Assembly: GCA_019279435.1 (NCBI GenBank)
Contig: JAAALK010000080.1
Coordinates: forward strand, 89,115,653-89,179,652
DNA: 64,000 bases
Reading direction: 5' to 3'
DNA from: Zizania palustris
Lineage: Eukaryota > Streptophyta > Magnoliopsida > Poales > Poaceae
Every line of letters begins with the position of its first letter. Positions within the stretch are counted from its first letter, which is position 1. Positions 23,118 to 33,299 of this stretch are shown here, piece after piece. A program made the translations under genes and the position numbers. The notes beneath the pieces were generated by a model, which was not told the DNA's origin, made no database searches, and saw nothing but the letters and a program-made list of their open reading frames with translations.

Positions 23118-24998
23118 TCATTCTGGTTCCAGAACAGTCGCACCGTGGTGGGTAGTAGGGAGAGCCGGGGAAACATCCGGCGGTTGACCCCGAAACTTCT
23201 TGAGCAACCCTATATGAAAGCCATCATGCAATTTGGCGTGTTGTGGCAAGGCCAGTCGGACTGCAACCTCATTGATGATTTCGACAACACAGTAGGGCCC
23301 ATAGTATCTTGGTTTCAGCTTGCCAGTAGTTGGCTGTGGAATAGACGAGGCTGCCCTCTGTCGAAGACGAAGAAGGGCCCAATCGCCCACCTGATATGTA
23401 ACTTGTCGATGAAGCTTGTCATATTGTGTCTTTTGAACCTGCTGTGCTTGCTCCAATCGGTAGCGGATGTCAGCCAGGAATTCATCACGCTCTGCCATGC
23501 TTCTAGCAACTGCCACTACGCGAGTGTCCCCCGGCTCATATGACCTGATAGACGGAGGGTCACGCCCGTAGACATTGTGGAACGGAGTGTCTCGTAGTGA
23601 CGACTGGAAAGCTGTATTGTACACATATTCTGCCCATGGTAGCCATCGTAGCCATTGTCGTGGCGGATCTCCCGTGAGGCAGCGTAGATACATAGTGATG
23701 ACCCGGTTGGCTGCCTCTGATTGACCATCCGACTGAGCGTGAAAAGATGACGTCATGTGTAGCTTGGCTCCCATCAGGCGCATGAGTTCTTGCCAGAATA
23801 ACGAAGTAAACACCGGGTCACGATCGGAGACAATAGACTGTGGTACTCCGTGGAGTCGGACAATGTCGGAAAAGAAAGCATGTGCAACCGTCTCGGTGGA
23901 GTATGGGTGCGCCAGTGGAATGAAACTGCTGTACTTGCTGAATCTGTCCACCACTGTCAAAAGGACGGTCTTCCCGCAAACGCGTGGTAATGCTTCGATG
24001 AAGTCCATTGCGACGTCCGTCCAGACTCCTTGAGGCACTGGCAAGGGCAGCAGGAGACCTGCTGGATGTAGGTGTTCTGATTTATATCTCTGGCATATGA
24101 CACACGAGCGCACCAGGTCCTGCACAAGAGACCACATATTAGGAAAATGAAAATCACGACGAAGACGGTGCAATGTGCGTTGGACTCCCTCATGGCCATC
24201 CTCATGTATGGCCAGCATAATCTCCTGGATTAGTGAGGATGCCGGTGGAATGTACAAACGCCCTCCGAACTGGATCTTGTCATCAACCATCGTCCAGGGA
24301 CCGCCCCGAGACCCTGATCTGAGTTCGTCTCGTATGGAAACAAGGGCCGGATCAGTATGTTGTGCTTGGTGAAGGTGCGCAATGAAGTCAAATCGTGGGC
24401 TGGAGATGGCGAAGACAGCTGCCTCCTCAGTATCACGACGAGATAGGGCGTCGGCTACCACGTTTGTTGCCCCCGGCTTGTATTCGACAGAAAAATCAAA
24501 CCCAAGCAATTTTCCCACCCAGTGATGCTGGGGAATAGTGGCGAGACACTGGTCCAAAAGATACTTGAGACTGTAATGGTCTGTTTTGACAGTGAAACAA
24601 CGGCCCCAAAGATACGGTCTCCAGTGTCGTGTGGCGTGGACAAGGCCGATGAGCTCCCGCTCATAGGCGGCGAGGGAGCGGTGTCGTGGAGCAATGGGCC
24701 GACTGAAAAACGCAATTGGATGTGCGTCCTGAATAAGAACCGCTCCAAACCCATGCGACGATGTGTCACATTCCACCAAAAAATTCTTTGTGAAATCTGG
24801 CATAGCTAACACCGGAACCGAAGTAACCGCTTTCTTTAGGGCGACAAATGTTGCGGCCGCTTCTTCTGTCCAGGAGAATCCCTCCTTTTTGAGGAGGGTA
24901 GTTAGCGGGGCAGCGATTGTGCCAAACTTGTGAACAAATTTGCGGTAGTATCCCGCAAGGCCGAGGAACCTGTGCACCGCCCGTGCTGACCTCAGCAC
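23118..24998 (-). pseudogene. RNase H and integrase of the chromovirus (626 codons open)
   Basis: The stretch is open from 24998 to the TGA at 23118-23120. It begins in the RT/RNase H connection (HRFLGLAGYYRKF), then RNase H with FLVECDTSSHGFGAVL, YERELIGLV and VKTDHYSLKYLL, and VVADALSRR. The integrase zinc finger has H..H (IHEDGHEGV) and C..C (CVICQRYK). The core residues are Asp in VAMDFIEALP, Asp in VSDRDPVF and Glu in SDGQSEAANR. The GPY/F-like region reads KLKPRYYGPY. All three integrase catalytic residues are present. The upstream neighbour is the RT, separated by a TAG at 25017-25019. Confidence 0.9.
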
Positions 24999-25016
24999 CG
25001 GCCAATCGTGAATAGC

Positions 25017-25856
25017 CTAAACTTTGGCCGGATCTATGGCGACACCTGCCTCAGATATCACATGCCCCAGATAAGCTACTGAGGTGACGCCAAAAGCGCA
25101 TTTCGATCGCTTGACGGAGAGCTTATGCTGTCGTAACATGGTGAGCACGGCGCGTAGATGGCGAAGGTGGTCGGCCCACGTCTTGTTGTAGAGAAGGATG
25201 TCATAAAAAAACACCAGAACAAAACGGCGAAGGAACGGTCGCAAGACGTCGTTCATAAGAGCTTGAAATGTTGCCGGGGCATTGCACAACCCGAACGGCA
25301 TCACCAAAAATTCATAGAGGGCCTCATGTGTGCGAAATGCCGTTTTGTTGACGTCCCCGGGCCACATACGGACTTGATGGTAGCCCGAGCGAAGGTCCAA
25401 TTTGGAAAAGAACCTTGCGCCGTAAAGTTCGTCGACCACTGGAATGGGAAATGCATCCTTGACCGTGAGAGAATTCAAGGCTCGGTAATCGACGCAGAAG
25501 TGCCATGAGCCATCGGCTTTCTTGACAAGGAGCACTGGTGAGGAGAAAGCGGACATGCTGCTGCGTATAATTCCCTACTCCAACATAGTGGCACATTGTC
25601 ATTCCAGTTCATCCTTGTGTGATGCTGGATACCGATAAGGTCTCACTGCCACAGGTTGTGCTCCAGGTTTGAGTGTTATCACATGGTTGTGGCCCCGCTG
25701 GGGTGGCAGCCCCATTGGCTCAGTGAAAACATCTTTAAAGCACTCAAGTAGTTCTTCCAGCAGCGAGCCATTTGCTGTAATTGACTGGACACAAGAGGTA
25801 CTAGGTGTGGCCAACCTAGACCAACACACCATCCTGCCGTTGTGCTGGAAAGACAT
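25017..25856 (-). pseudogene. Reverse transcriptase of the chromovirus, catalytic Asp lost
   Basis: Two open pieces in one frame (25856-25599 and 25556-25017) are separated by TGA 25599-25601 and TAG 25575-25577. Motifs: ECFKDVFTEPMGLPPQRGH, SPVLLVKKADGSWHFCVDYR, LNSLTVKDAFPIPVVDEL, FFSKLDLRSGYHQVR, MPFGLCNAPATFQ. The active-site box reads VFFYDILLY: the first of the two aspartates is Tyr (codon TAT), so the enzyme should be dead. KRSKCAFG and YLGHVIS follow. The piece ends at TAG 25017-25019. Confidence 0.9.
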
Positions 25857-25874
25857 TTTCTGCGAACCAAAATC

Positions 25875-26174
25875 CTAGAGTACTGGCCCCAACGTCGCCA
25901 TCCACTGTTTCCCTAAAACCATATCATAGCCGGCAAGGGGCATGACAAAAAGATCGACTCGGAATGTATTGCCATCGATGGAAATTGGAGCTTGTCGGAT
26001 GACCCCCGGGCAGGTAACTCGTTCCCCATTTGACACTATTGCAGTAAGCCGAGGTCGGTGTGTCATAGGGAGTTCAGAACAGCGCGCCGCTTCTTCTGCA
26101 ATAAAATTGTGCGAGGACCCTGAGTCCAAGAGCACGATGAAAATTTCAGACCCTACTGCCACCCGGATCTGCAT
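25875..26174 (-). pseudogene. Protease of the chromovirus
   Basis: This is an aspartic protease of about 100 residues. LLDSGSSHNFI carries the catalytic DSG; TCPGVIRQAPISI..FRVDLFVMPLAGYDMVLGKQW is the downstream conserved block. The piece ends at TAG 25875-25877, where most family members have the Trp of a LWDF motif. It is in one frame with RT and integrase but in a different frame from gag, so a frame change lies near 26275-26290. Confidence 0.9.
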
Positions 26175-26254
26175 TGTGTTACTGGATGATACCCCGACAA
26201 TTGCATTGAGGGAAAAATGAGGTGTGTCCTTAGTGGCGCCCTCATCTTCTTCTG

Positions 26255-27214
26255 CTATTGTGTCGGCTTCTTCTTCAATGTCCCATCAATGAGGAAAAGC
26301 CGCTTGCACACCTGGTTATGTCCTCTGCCAAATTTTTCATCGCAGTTGTAGCATAGGCCGAGGCGGCGACGCTCCCACATTTGTGCTTGTGTCAGCCGGT
26401 GAACTGGCCGACCGTCGACCGTGATGGTAGCCGGTGTTGTCTTCTCTGTTTTTTCCTTTTGGGGGGTCTGTTGGGTAGTCTTTTGCGCTGGTAATGGCAA
26501 GAGTGGTCGATCGCGCTGGGGCACGCGTGCTAGCTGAGCAACATAGCTGTTCTGCAGCTCGATCTTGCGGGCCAGACTCATGGCTGCTGCCAGCGATTGG
26601 AGGTTGTGAATTTCCACATCATGGCTGAGCGGAGGAAGGAGGCCTGCAGTGAAGAGTTGGACGCGTTGTGCTTCGTCGAGGCGCCCAACCCGTGGCAGCA
26701 AAGCCTAGAACCTGTCCTAGTACTCTTCCACCAAGCTTGTTCGATGGCAGGCCGCCAACTCGCCCAAGGGGTTTGATCTGAGGGGCGGACCGTAGCGCAG
26801 ATGCAGGAGTTCTTTGAAGCGGCGCCAACCCGGGGTACCCTCATCTTGTTGTATTTGCTAGTACCATAATTGAGCTCCCCCCTCAAGATTATATGATGCC
26901 ATCCAAACCTTTTCTTCCTCCATGATTCTTTGCTGTTGAAAATAGGATTCGCAATGGTTTATAAAGATCAGGGGGTCTGCTTTGCCGTCATAGCGTGGAA
27001 AATCAAGTTTCTGGAGCCATGGTGGTCGGTCCTGGTGGTGGTTGCTCTGCCCATGGTGGAGGGCAGAAGACGACGACGAGTTCACCGGTGGTGGTCGCGC
27101 TGACTCCAGCCGCTGGATTGCTTGGGCATTCTCCTCTACCGACTTTTGGAGGGTCTGGATGGAGGTAACCAGGGAGTCCAAGGTGGCCTGGAGCGCAGCC
27201 ATGTTGTCGCCCAT
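26255..27214 (-). pseudogene. Gag of the chromovirus, three in-frame TAG codons
   Basis: The gene starts MGDNMAALQATLDSLV at 27214. It continues with a coiled-coil-like stretch, then DRPPWLQKLDFPRYDGKADP, FINHCESYFQQQRIMEEEKVWMASYNLEGGAQLWY, and TAG at 26858-26860. The same frame goes on with two more TAG (26717-26719, 26705-26707), then RLDEAQRVQLFTAGLLPPLSHDVEIHN. The zinc knuckle region GLCYNCDEKFGRGHNQVCKRLFL has the CX2CX4..HX4C type. It forms the particle shell. It ends at TAG 26255-26257 after a probable frameshift into pol. Confidence 0.9.
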
Positions 27215-27309
27215 TTCTGGATGCTGCGGTGAAGAGGAGCAGGGGCGACTGGTACCCCCAGAATCTTGCGGGGAGGTTGATGGCGAAGAAAGCAGACCAG
27301 AATGCCTGG

Positions 27310-27321
27310 AACCTGATATCA
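27310..27321 (-). promoter_or_regulatory. Primer-binding site of the chromovirus (degenerate iMet type)
   Basis: On minus, three bases after the 5' LTR, the sequence TGATATCAGGTT resembles the usual complement of the tRNA-iMet 3' end (TGGTATCAGAGC), with mismatches at positions 3, 10, 11 and 12. Confidence 0.6.
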
Positions 27322-27324
27322 GGT

Positions 27325-27621
27325 TGTCAAGCGCAGCGAGGGTTGGGGAAGGAGGACCCCGGCTACGTAGTTCGTTGCCGTGATCCGTTGTTGGGGTGAG
27401 GTTTTCCCCCTCAGCACCCGGGTAGACAGAGGTAGGAGAAGAAGAGGTAATTCTTGATCTATTTCTTGTCCTCCAATGATTTACAACAGCCCTATATATA
27501 GCCCGTACCAGCTAACTGCTTTTCCAACCACCTGCTGCATGGTAACTACTTTCTTAACTACCTTGCTCTCCTCACATCTCTGGCCCGGCACCTTCTAGAA
27601 TAGGTGCGGCCGTACATGACA
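27325..27621 (-). mobile_element. 5' LTR of the chromovirus
   Basis: The LTR is 297 bp and differs from the 3' LTR by five substitutions and one extra T in the run before CCCCCTCAGC. The target duplication ATTTG follows at 27622-27626. It carries the same TATATATAG region. Confidence 0.95.
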
Positions 27622-29263
27622 ATTTGTAAGTCTAACTCAATAATTTTTAGACCACAACCAAAATTCAGAATCCTTTTCCATGCTTTTCTGATCTGAACAC
27701 ACCAAGATTATATTATTGCTTGTAGATGATATAGCTGTGCAGAAAAGTGTATAAAACATGGATGATCATATCAGATCACAGCAAAATGAACTTCCATGGA
27801 TGAATCAGACCAGATCAGAAACAGGATTCAAAATAACTCCAAACACATAAGTTCAAATTTCAGAAACAGAGTTCTAAACTTTACTTTTCTGAATAGCTTG
27901 GATATCAAAATGATTTCATCTGAGATTATGGCTATGAGTATCCATAACTAAATCAGTAAAGTGATCATACAAGAATCAGGAACCAAAAACAACTCTCACA
28001 GGGATGAAAAATCAAAACAGAATCACTTCTGAAACAAATCTGGCAATTCTTGATGTTTTCAGAAGAGTGGTGCAGTACCCACTTCAACAGAAAAAAAAAT
28101 TCATGAACCAGACATCGAATCAAGGTGCAAAGTTAAAAAATGGATCCTAAAGAACTTGTACTCCAAACAATATATAAACATCCATATTGAGTTCTATGGA
28201 GAAATTGCAAGAAAAGTTGAGTTCAAAAGTGCATACCGAAAGAAATAGCTCTGGCGCTGTGCCTGGAACAGAGCGCTGTAGATGAATCTTCTCCTTCGCT
28301 AGCACATCCTGTAGCGGATCATGGTGTTGGCAGCACTGTGTTGAATCCGGCAAAAAACGATTCACTATTTTGATTCATGCGCTGTTCATCAAATACCCAT
28401 CGGAAGAACACCAGGCCAAAAACAAGCAAACAGCAAAATGCAAATTTGTTTCTTGCAAAAAGTGAATGTTCTAGACTCCCTCAAAAGATGTCTCCCCGGC
28501 CATGGAGGAGGTGGGGGATATTTATCCCACCAACTCCAAGGTTCTAGAAGACAATTTTAAGTCCAATTTACAAATCTGAAAATTAAAAATAGAAAATACC
28601 CTATACTAAAAAGAAAAATTACATTTGACTCCTTTTGAATATATTCTCAGAATATACATTCCAAAAATACACTCAAAAGTATACACTAATGACACTAAAA
28701 TTTTAGACTCACAATTTGACACTATTTTATTGAAATAGTAAATGCGACAGATGATACGACGGTTTTCAGCAAAAATTGACAAAGCCTTTCAGCTCCTCGA
28801 CCCGTGACACCGCTTTGCCACTCCGAGCGCCAACAAGCCACTTTCCGCTCTCGATCCCCTCGAGCCGCGCGAATGCTTGTCCTGACCTCCCACTCGCGAA
28901 CACGATCGACACGTCGTCGCAGGCAGCCATCCGTCCGTCCGTCCGCCGTCCGTCCGAGTCTTTCTCCGTCTCTTCGCGCATCATGGAGATCTACCCAAAC
29001 TTCGCCCGGCCTCCTTGATCCTCGGCATCGGCTCCCCGCTCGACCCTCGATCACCCGCCATCGACAGTCTGTTAGCATCTCCACCCTGCACAAACAAGAC
29101 AAGTCAAAACAAGAACACGATGCAACGCGACGCACTGCCGAACCCCTCGAGAGCAAAACCCTCAATCCGCATCGACACCCTCGATGCAATACACAACCTC
29201 TCAGACAACCTCACTCAAACGCTCATCGTTGCCAATCGCTCATCATTTAGACCGAAACCATCC

Positions 29264-30626
29264 CTGGTTTCTCACTCCGGATAAAGCTTCTGATTCAAAT
29301 ATACTGGATTTTGTACCAACTTCCCATTGAAATTCATTTATCGAACAAGGACCACACTGACAGTGGAGCCCGTAGCTGCAAGATAAAGAAGAAGAGTTTC
29401 ATCTGCAATGGGCACAGTGAGTGTTGCAAGGTTGCTGAGATAATCTTTAATATCATCAAAACTCTTTTGGCACTCTGGTGTCCATGCAAAATCCTCAGAC
29501 AGACCCTTTCAAGACTTTGAATATTGGGAGGCTCCGCTCTGCGGACCTTGCTAGAAATCTGCTAAGTGCTTCGAGGTGTTCGGTAAGCTTCTGAACTTGC
29601 TTTAAATTTTTTGGCGGGGCCATTCTTTGCAGTGAAGTTATTTGAGTTGGGCTAGCTTCGATCTCCCTACTCGAAACTAAATACCCTAACAATTTCACAG
29701 CTTGAGCCCCGAAGATACATTTTTCGGGGTTGAAGCGTACTCGACATGCTCGGAGGCTCTCAAATGTTTCTACCAAGTCTAGACTATGATGGTGGTTTAA
29801 AGCACTTTTTATTACAATATCATCCATATAAGCTTCGACATTACGACTTATTTGGTGACCTAGAGCTTTAGCAATTAATCTTGAAAAAGTTTCCTCGGCA
29901 TTTCGCAAGACGAAGGGCATTCTTACATAGCAAAATACTCCTGAAGGAGTTACGAAACTTGTCTTGATTTCATCTTCGCGTTTTAATCATATTTGATGAT
30001 ATCCAGAGTATGCGTCGACTAATTGATCAATGCGGGGCATGGGGTAGGGGTCATGTGGGCATGCTTTATTCAGGGATGTAAAATCAATGCACATACGCCA
30101 CTTTCCGGAGGCCTTTTCTTGACAAAGAATGGGTTGGCTAACCACTCCGTATGAGTCACTTCTCTAATGGTCCCGGCATTCAACAATTTTTCCACTTTTG
30201 CCTTAGCAAGGCTTTCCCTTTCTATTGATAATTTGTAGAGCCCCTGGCGAACAGGTCGAACCCTTGGGTGGACAAATAGGCTATGCTTAATGATACTTAG
30301 GTCAACTCTCAGAATGTCTTCATTGGACTAGGCAAATACATCCAAATTCTCTTTAACTACTTCTTATAGTGAAGAAGAAATTTCTGAAGGCAATTCCTTG
30401 CAAACTGGATAGGATAATCTTTGTCGTCCTTTACAATGATCTTCGTTACAATTTATCCTTTGGGGCTTGGCCTTGGGGAGGACATCTTTGGTAATTCACT
30501 TGATACGGGGATATCCTCCGAATGGTCTAGCACATTATTTATTTCTCTAGGATCAAGAGGTGGAACATGGCCATATTCTTCCCTTTGTGCTGCAGCTTGG
30601 TCACCAAAGACCGTAAGCACTCCTCC
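29264..30626 (-). pseudogene. Reverse transcriptase and start of RNase H of Tat element A
   Basis: On minus from about 30390: EVVKENLDVFA (linker to RT), HPRVRPVRQGLY, IEREslAKAKVEKLLNAGTIREV, the ALILHP/IKHAH region at about 30080, then from 29920 MPFVLRNAEETFSRLI and VEAYMDDIVIKS. The box YMDD is intact at 29819-29830. KCIFGAQAVKLLGYLVS and LTEHLEALSRFL follow, then KVLKGSV and a TGA at 29495-29497. The next frame reads FAWTPECQKSFDDIKDYL (about 29430-29480) and LLLYLAATGSTVSVVLV, the RNase H start. It is cut by insertion D at 29264. Several stops and frameshifts make it a pseudogene. Confidence 0.8.
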
Positions 30627-31277
30627 TTATGTGGGCATCTTTAGGCATAGATAATTATGATGCACCACGTCTCCGAATTGATTTAACATGCCCCTTCCGA
30701 AGATCACATTATATGCATATGGAGCATCAACTATATCAAAAATCACCTCCTCCGTTCTCGCTAAGAGCCCCTCTCCGAAGGCAGCCTTGAGACCTATTTG
30801 GCCGAGGGCATCAATAGGAGGTCCTGCGAAGCCTTGAAGTGGACGAGCTGCTGGGAGGAGATGTTTCCGCGGGATGCAAAGCTGGTCGAAGACCTGAACA
30901 AAGATAATATCCGTAGAGCTTCTACCATCAACCAACACTCTCCAAACTTCCGTTCCTGCAATATCAGCGGTGATAACAAGGGGGTCCGTATGAGGAAATT
31001 TTATACCCGCTGCATCAACTGCGGGGAAATATATAGGCACGTGAGACCACTCGGGCATTTCAGTAGCCGACGAGGAGGTCCCAATATACCCTACTTTAGG
31101 AACATACTCCCTCTGTTGCCTTTTTGACATGCTGCCTAGGGTTCCTCCTCCAAAGATGGGAAGAATCACTCTTTTTCCTCGGTCTTGTGTATCTTCTTGC
31201 TTCAGAGGTCGCATAACACTGGCCACCGAAGGCTGCCTTGGGGGTTTGAAGCTTTCTACACGTCCGACAGTCTGCAC
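30627..31277 (-). pseudogene. Protease region of Tat element A (216 codons open)
   Basis: On minus the frame runs QPSVASVMRPLKQED and ILPIFGGGTLGSMSKRQQREYV (gag-protease linker). The protease domain follows: DPLVITADIAGTEVWRVLVDG, then SSTDIIFVQVFDQL. The Asp is kept but the usual LVDGGSS is LVDGRSS. QGFAGPPIDALGQIGL, EVIFDIVDAPYAYNVIFGRGMLN and HHNYLCLKMPT are further Tat protease landmarks. Upstream, at about 31385-31415, a knuckle-like YCVHGENRSHATDAC belongs to gag. Confidence 0.85.
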
Positions 31278-32618
31278 CGGCTCCGGATGTGCCTCGGGAG
31301 GGTCTCGATCAGTAGTGCCTCGACTAGAGCTCGTTTCAAGTTACTCGCTCCTCAGGGCTAGTATAGACTTACATGCATCGGTAGCATGGCTCCGGTTCTC
31401 ACCGTGGACACAGTAGAAGAAGGCTTGGCCTTTGCCAGTCGGCTTCCCTAACGGCCTCTAGCCGCTGACCTTGCTTCCCAAAGCTTGTGTATTCTTGGGG
31501 GAAAATTTTGGTGAAGACGGAGCAATGTTCAAAACTTCGGAGCGAGGATGCTTCTGCCCTCTTCATCTGTCATGTTGATTGTCGAAGTGGTACCCTTGTG
31601 AAGGAGTTGAAGTTTTCTCTTCAAGTTTAACTTCTTGGATGGTTGGCGGAGACTGAAGCTGTCCTTCGGAGCCATCATTCCTCAGACCTAGTATATTCCT
31701 CAAAGTAAGTCATTAATTGTGCTACTGAGGAAATATTCTTTTGGTGAAGCTTGTTGTGGAGGCCTGCAATTGTGACTCCTTCCCAAGCCGCATCAACCAC
31801 AGATGATGTAGACAGTCATCTTATTGTGACTTCAGTATGAGCGAAGTGCTTAAAAAACTACCACAAAGTTTCTCCAGGTTGCTGCTTCACCTGAAAAAGA
31901 CTTCCAGTGGACATAGGGGGCACAAATGTACCTTGGAAGTTGCTTATTAACTTCTTCCTTAGCTGTTCCCAAGACTTAATTGATCCTGGTTTCAAAGTCC
32001 AGAACCAACGCAGAGTGACTCCTTCAAGCGCAAGGAGAAGCATTTCGCCATTGTATCTCGAACCCCTCCGCTATGCTTCGATTGCTAAAGCATATGAATG
32101 GGAAATTCTCGTGGATCTTCTTCTCCGAAGTATATACAGAGCTTCGAAGTTTTAAACTTTGGTCGAAGCACACCTTTTGCAAGTCGAGGTGTAGCGGAGA
32201 TTCATTATCAAAAGAAGAATTCTCAGTGCTTCTTAGAATCTTAGGGGCTTCGGGATAAAATGTGAGGTCATCATCTTGGGGCACCTCCGAAATGACAGGG
32301 GTAGCTTGGGGATGAAGCCTGTCTACGGCTTCCTGCCTCCGCCTCACCACTTCGGCCTAAAGATGGGCCATATGGGTTGCCACATCATCAAGACGATCTT
32401 CATTTCTTCTGGAGGGGACTTCCGGGTCTTGAGAACTGAATAGGTCAGTTCGGAGCACAGCTGGAGCCACAAGAGAAGCTCTGTCAGTTCAAAGCATAGA
32501 CAGAGTCCCAAGAGGGGCTTCCTATGTTCGAGGAAGAGTATTTGTTTCAGGAGTCGGTGGGGGGACTACAGAAGGTCCTCTGACCTCGACGGTATTCGAA
32601 GATCTCAAACCAGAGGTT
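31278..32618 (-). pseudogene. Gag of Tat element A, decayed, N-terminus at the fusion point
   Basis: Readable pieces on minus are SQTSGLRSSNTVEVRGPS (at the junction), RRRQEAVDRLHPQATPVI with EVPQDDDLTFYPEAPK (about 32240-32350), and LLLALEGVTLRWFWTLKPGS, IKSWEQLRKKLISNFQGTF (about 31915-32040, Retrotrans_gag type). VKQQPGETL and the knuckle YCVHGENRSHATDAC near 31400 follow. Frameshifts and stops separate them. The same order occurs in element B at 55524-56800. Confidence 0.8.
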
Positions 32619-32797
32619 TGAGAGGATGCACCAAAAGTGCACTTCTTCGGGTTCATCTTTAACCCATACTTACTAGCCCTTTCCAAAATTTGACATAGAT
32701 TGGCCACATAGTTTTGAGTGTCGCTTGATTTTACCACGATGTCATCTATGTATATCTCCACCAATAGGCTGATCAGATCATGGAAGATGTAATTCAT
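32522..32797 (-). pseudogene. Chimeric open frame: RT of element L fused to gag of element A
   Basis: A single open frame on minus reads MNYIFHDLISLLVEIYIDDIVVKS and GLKMNPKKCTFGAS, which is Gypsy reverse transcriptase with YIDD. It then passes without a stop into SQTSGLRSSNTVEVRGPS, the start of Tat gag (compare 55560-55610 in B). The switch lies at about 32618. This marks the recombination or deletion point between L and A rather than a functional fusion. Confidence 0.85.
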
Positions 32798-33260
32798 GGC
32801 TCACTGGTAAGTGGCTCCGGTATTTTTCAAGCCAAAGGTCATCACCTCCCACTCATAAATACCAATGGCGCTTAGGCACTAGAAAGTTGACTTGTGGATA
32901 TCTTCGTCCGCCATGAAAATTTGATTATACCCTTCATTTCCATCCATGAAACTGATGATCTTGTCACCAGATGCAGCATCCACCAATAGGTCTGCAATTG
33001 ACATCGGGTTCTTTTGGGGTCGCCTTGTTTAGATCTCTGAAGTCAAGACAAATCCTGAGCTTCCTACTTTTCTTCCATATGGGCACGATATTTGATACCC
33101 ATTATGCATATCGGCATGGACTTATGAATCCAACATCATACAATCTTGTTACCTCGGCCTTGTTATTTAGATATATCTTTGCCTTGAATTGCTAAGGTGA
33201 CTAATTAAAGGGTCGATATACCTATTTTATTGGGAGCCAATGTTCTGCAATCGATTGGCT
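32620..33260 (-). pseudogene. Reverse transcriptase of element L, truncated
   Basis: On minus near 32990-32900: GDKIISFMDGNEGYNQI..ADEDIHKSTF, then YEWEVMTFGLKNTGATYQ (about 32850), then IYIDDIVVKS (YIDD box intact) and CTFGA before the junction. Single stops interrupt it, for example in CLSAIGI and in TYQ*AM. The palm and finger landmarks are those of plant Gypsy RT. Confidence 0.8.
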
Positions 33261-33299
33261 TAAACCTGACATTTCATGATATTCCCATGGAAAAAATCC

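Larger units (their letters stand above)
22658..27621 (-). mobile_element. Ty3/Gypsy chromovirus (Reina-like), complete but mutated
   Basis: The element is 4964 bp with LTRs at 22658-22953 and 27325-27621, TG...CA ends and a perfect 5 bp target duplication ATTTG (22653-22657 and 27622-27626). On minus the order is LTR, PBS, gag, protease, RT, RNase H, integrase, chromodomain, polypurine tract, LTR. Short LTRs, 5 kb size and a C-terminal chromodomain fit the Reina lineage. The LTRs differ by five substitutions and one 1 bp indel by my alignment, so the insertion is young, yet the coding region is broken in many places. Confidence 0.95.
21162..29263 (-). mobile_element. LTR D of a Maximus/SIRE-like Copia family, solo, split by a chromovirus
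   Basis: The left part (21170 on: TGTGGGATCGGAATGGTGAC, then GGGGGTGAATAGGCGCCTCG and ACACCCAACGCTCCTC) matches the starts of the LTRs of element C at 39899 and 45304. The right part (28750-29250, with TTTTCAGCAAAAATTGACAA and TCTCGATCCCCTCGAG) matches their ends. No internal region is present, so this is a solo LTR; without the nested element it is about 3.1 kb, longer than the C LTRs. CTGGTTT flanks it in the RNase H region of A. The ends are irregular: eight extra bases on the left, about 19 missing on the right. Confidence 0.7.
12700..32618 (-). mobile_element. Tat-type Ty3/Gypsy element A, truncated, with nested insertions
   Basis: On minus, reading from 32618 down, the order is gag, protease, reverse transcriptase, RNase H, integrase. 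These are followed by an antisense accessory ORF and the 3' LTR. A second RNase H of archaeal type (motif YSDGA) next to integrase and a Transposase_28-like ORF are typical of the grass Tat lineage. Insertions are a CACTA end at about 17.9-18.934 kb and the Copia LTR D at 21162-29263. The 5' LTR and leader are lost at a junction with element L at about 32618. Confidence 0.85.

Noticed and set aside
24230..24436. Plus- and minus-strand open frames overlapping the chromovirus pol
   Set aside because: They are shadows of the 626-codon RNase H-integrase frame, which has all family motifs.
28776..29250. GC-rich open frames as a possible host gene
   Set aside because: The interval aligns with the ends of the Copia-type LTRs of C and J (TCGATCCCCTCGAG and neighbours), so it is LTR sequence.
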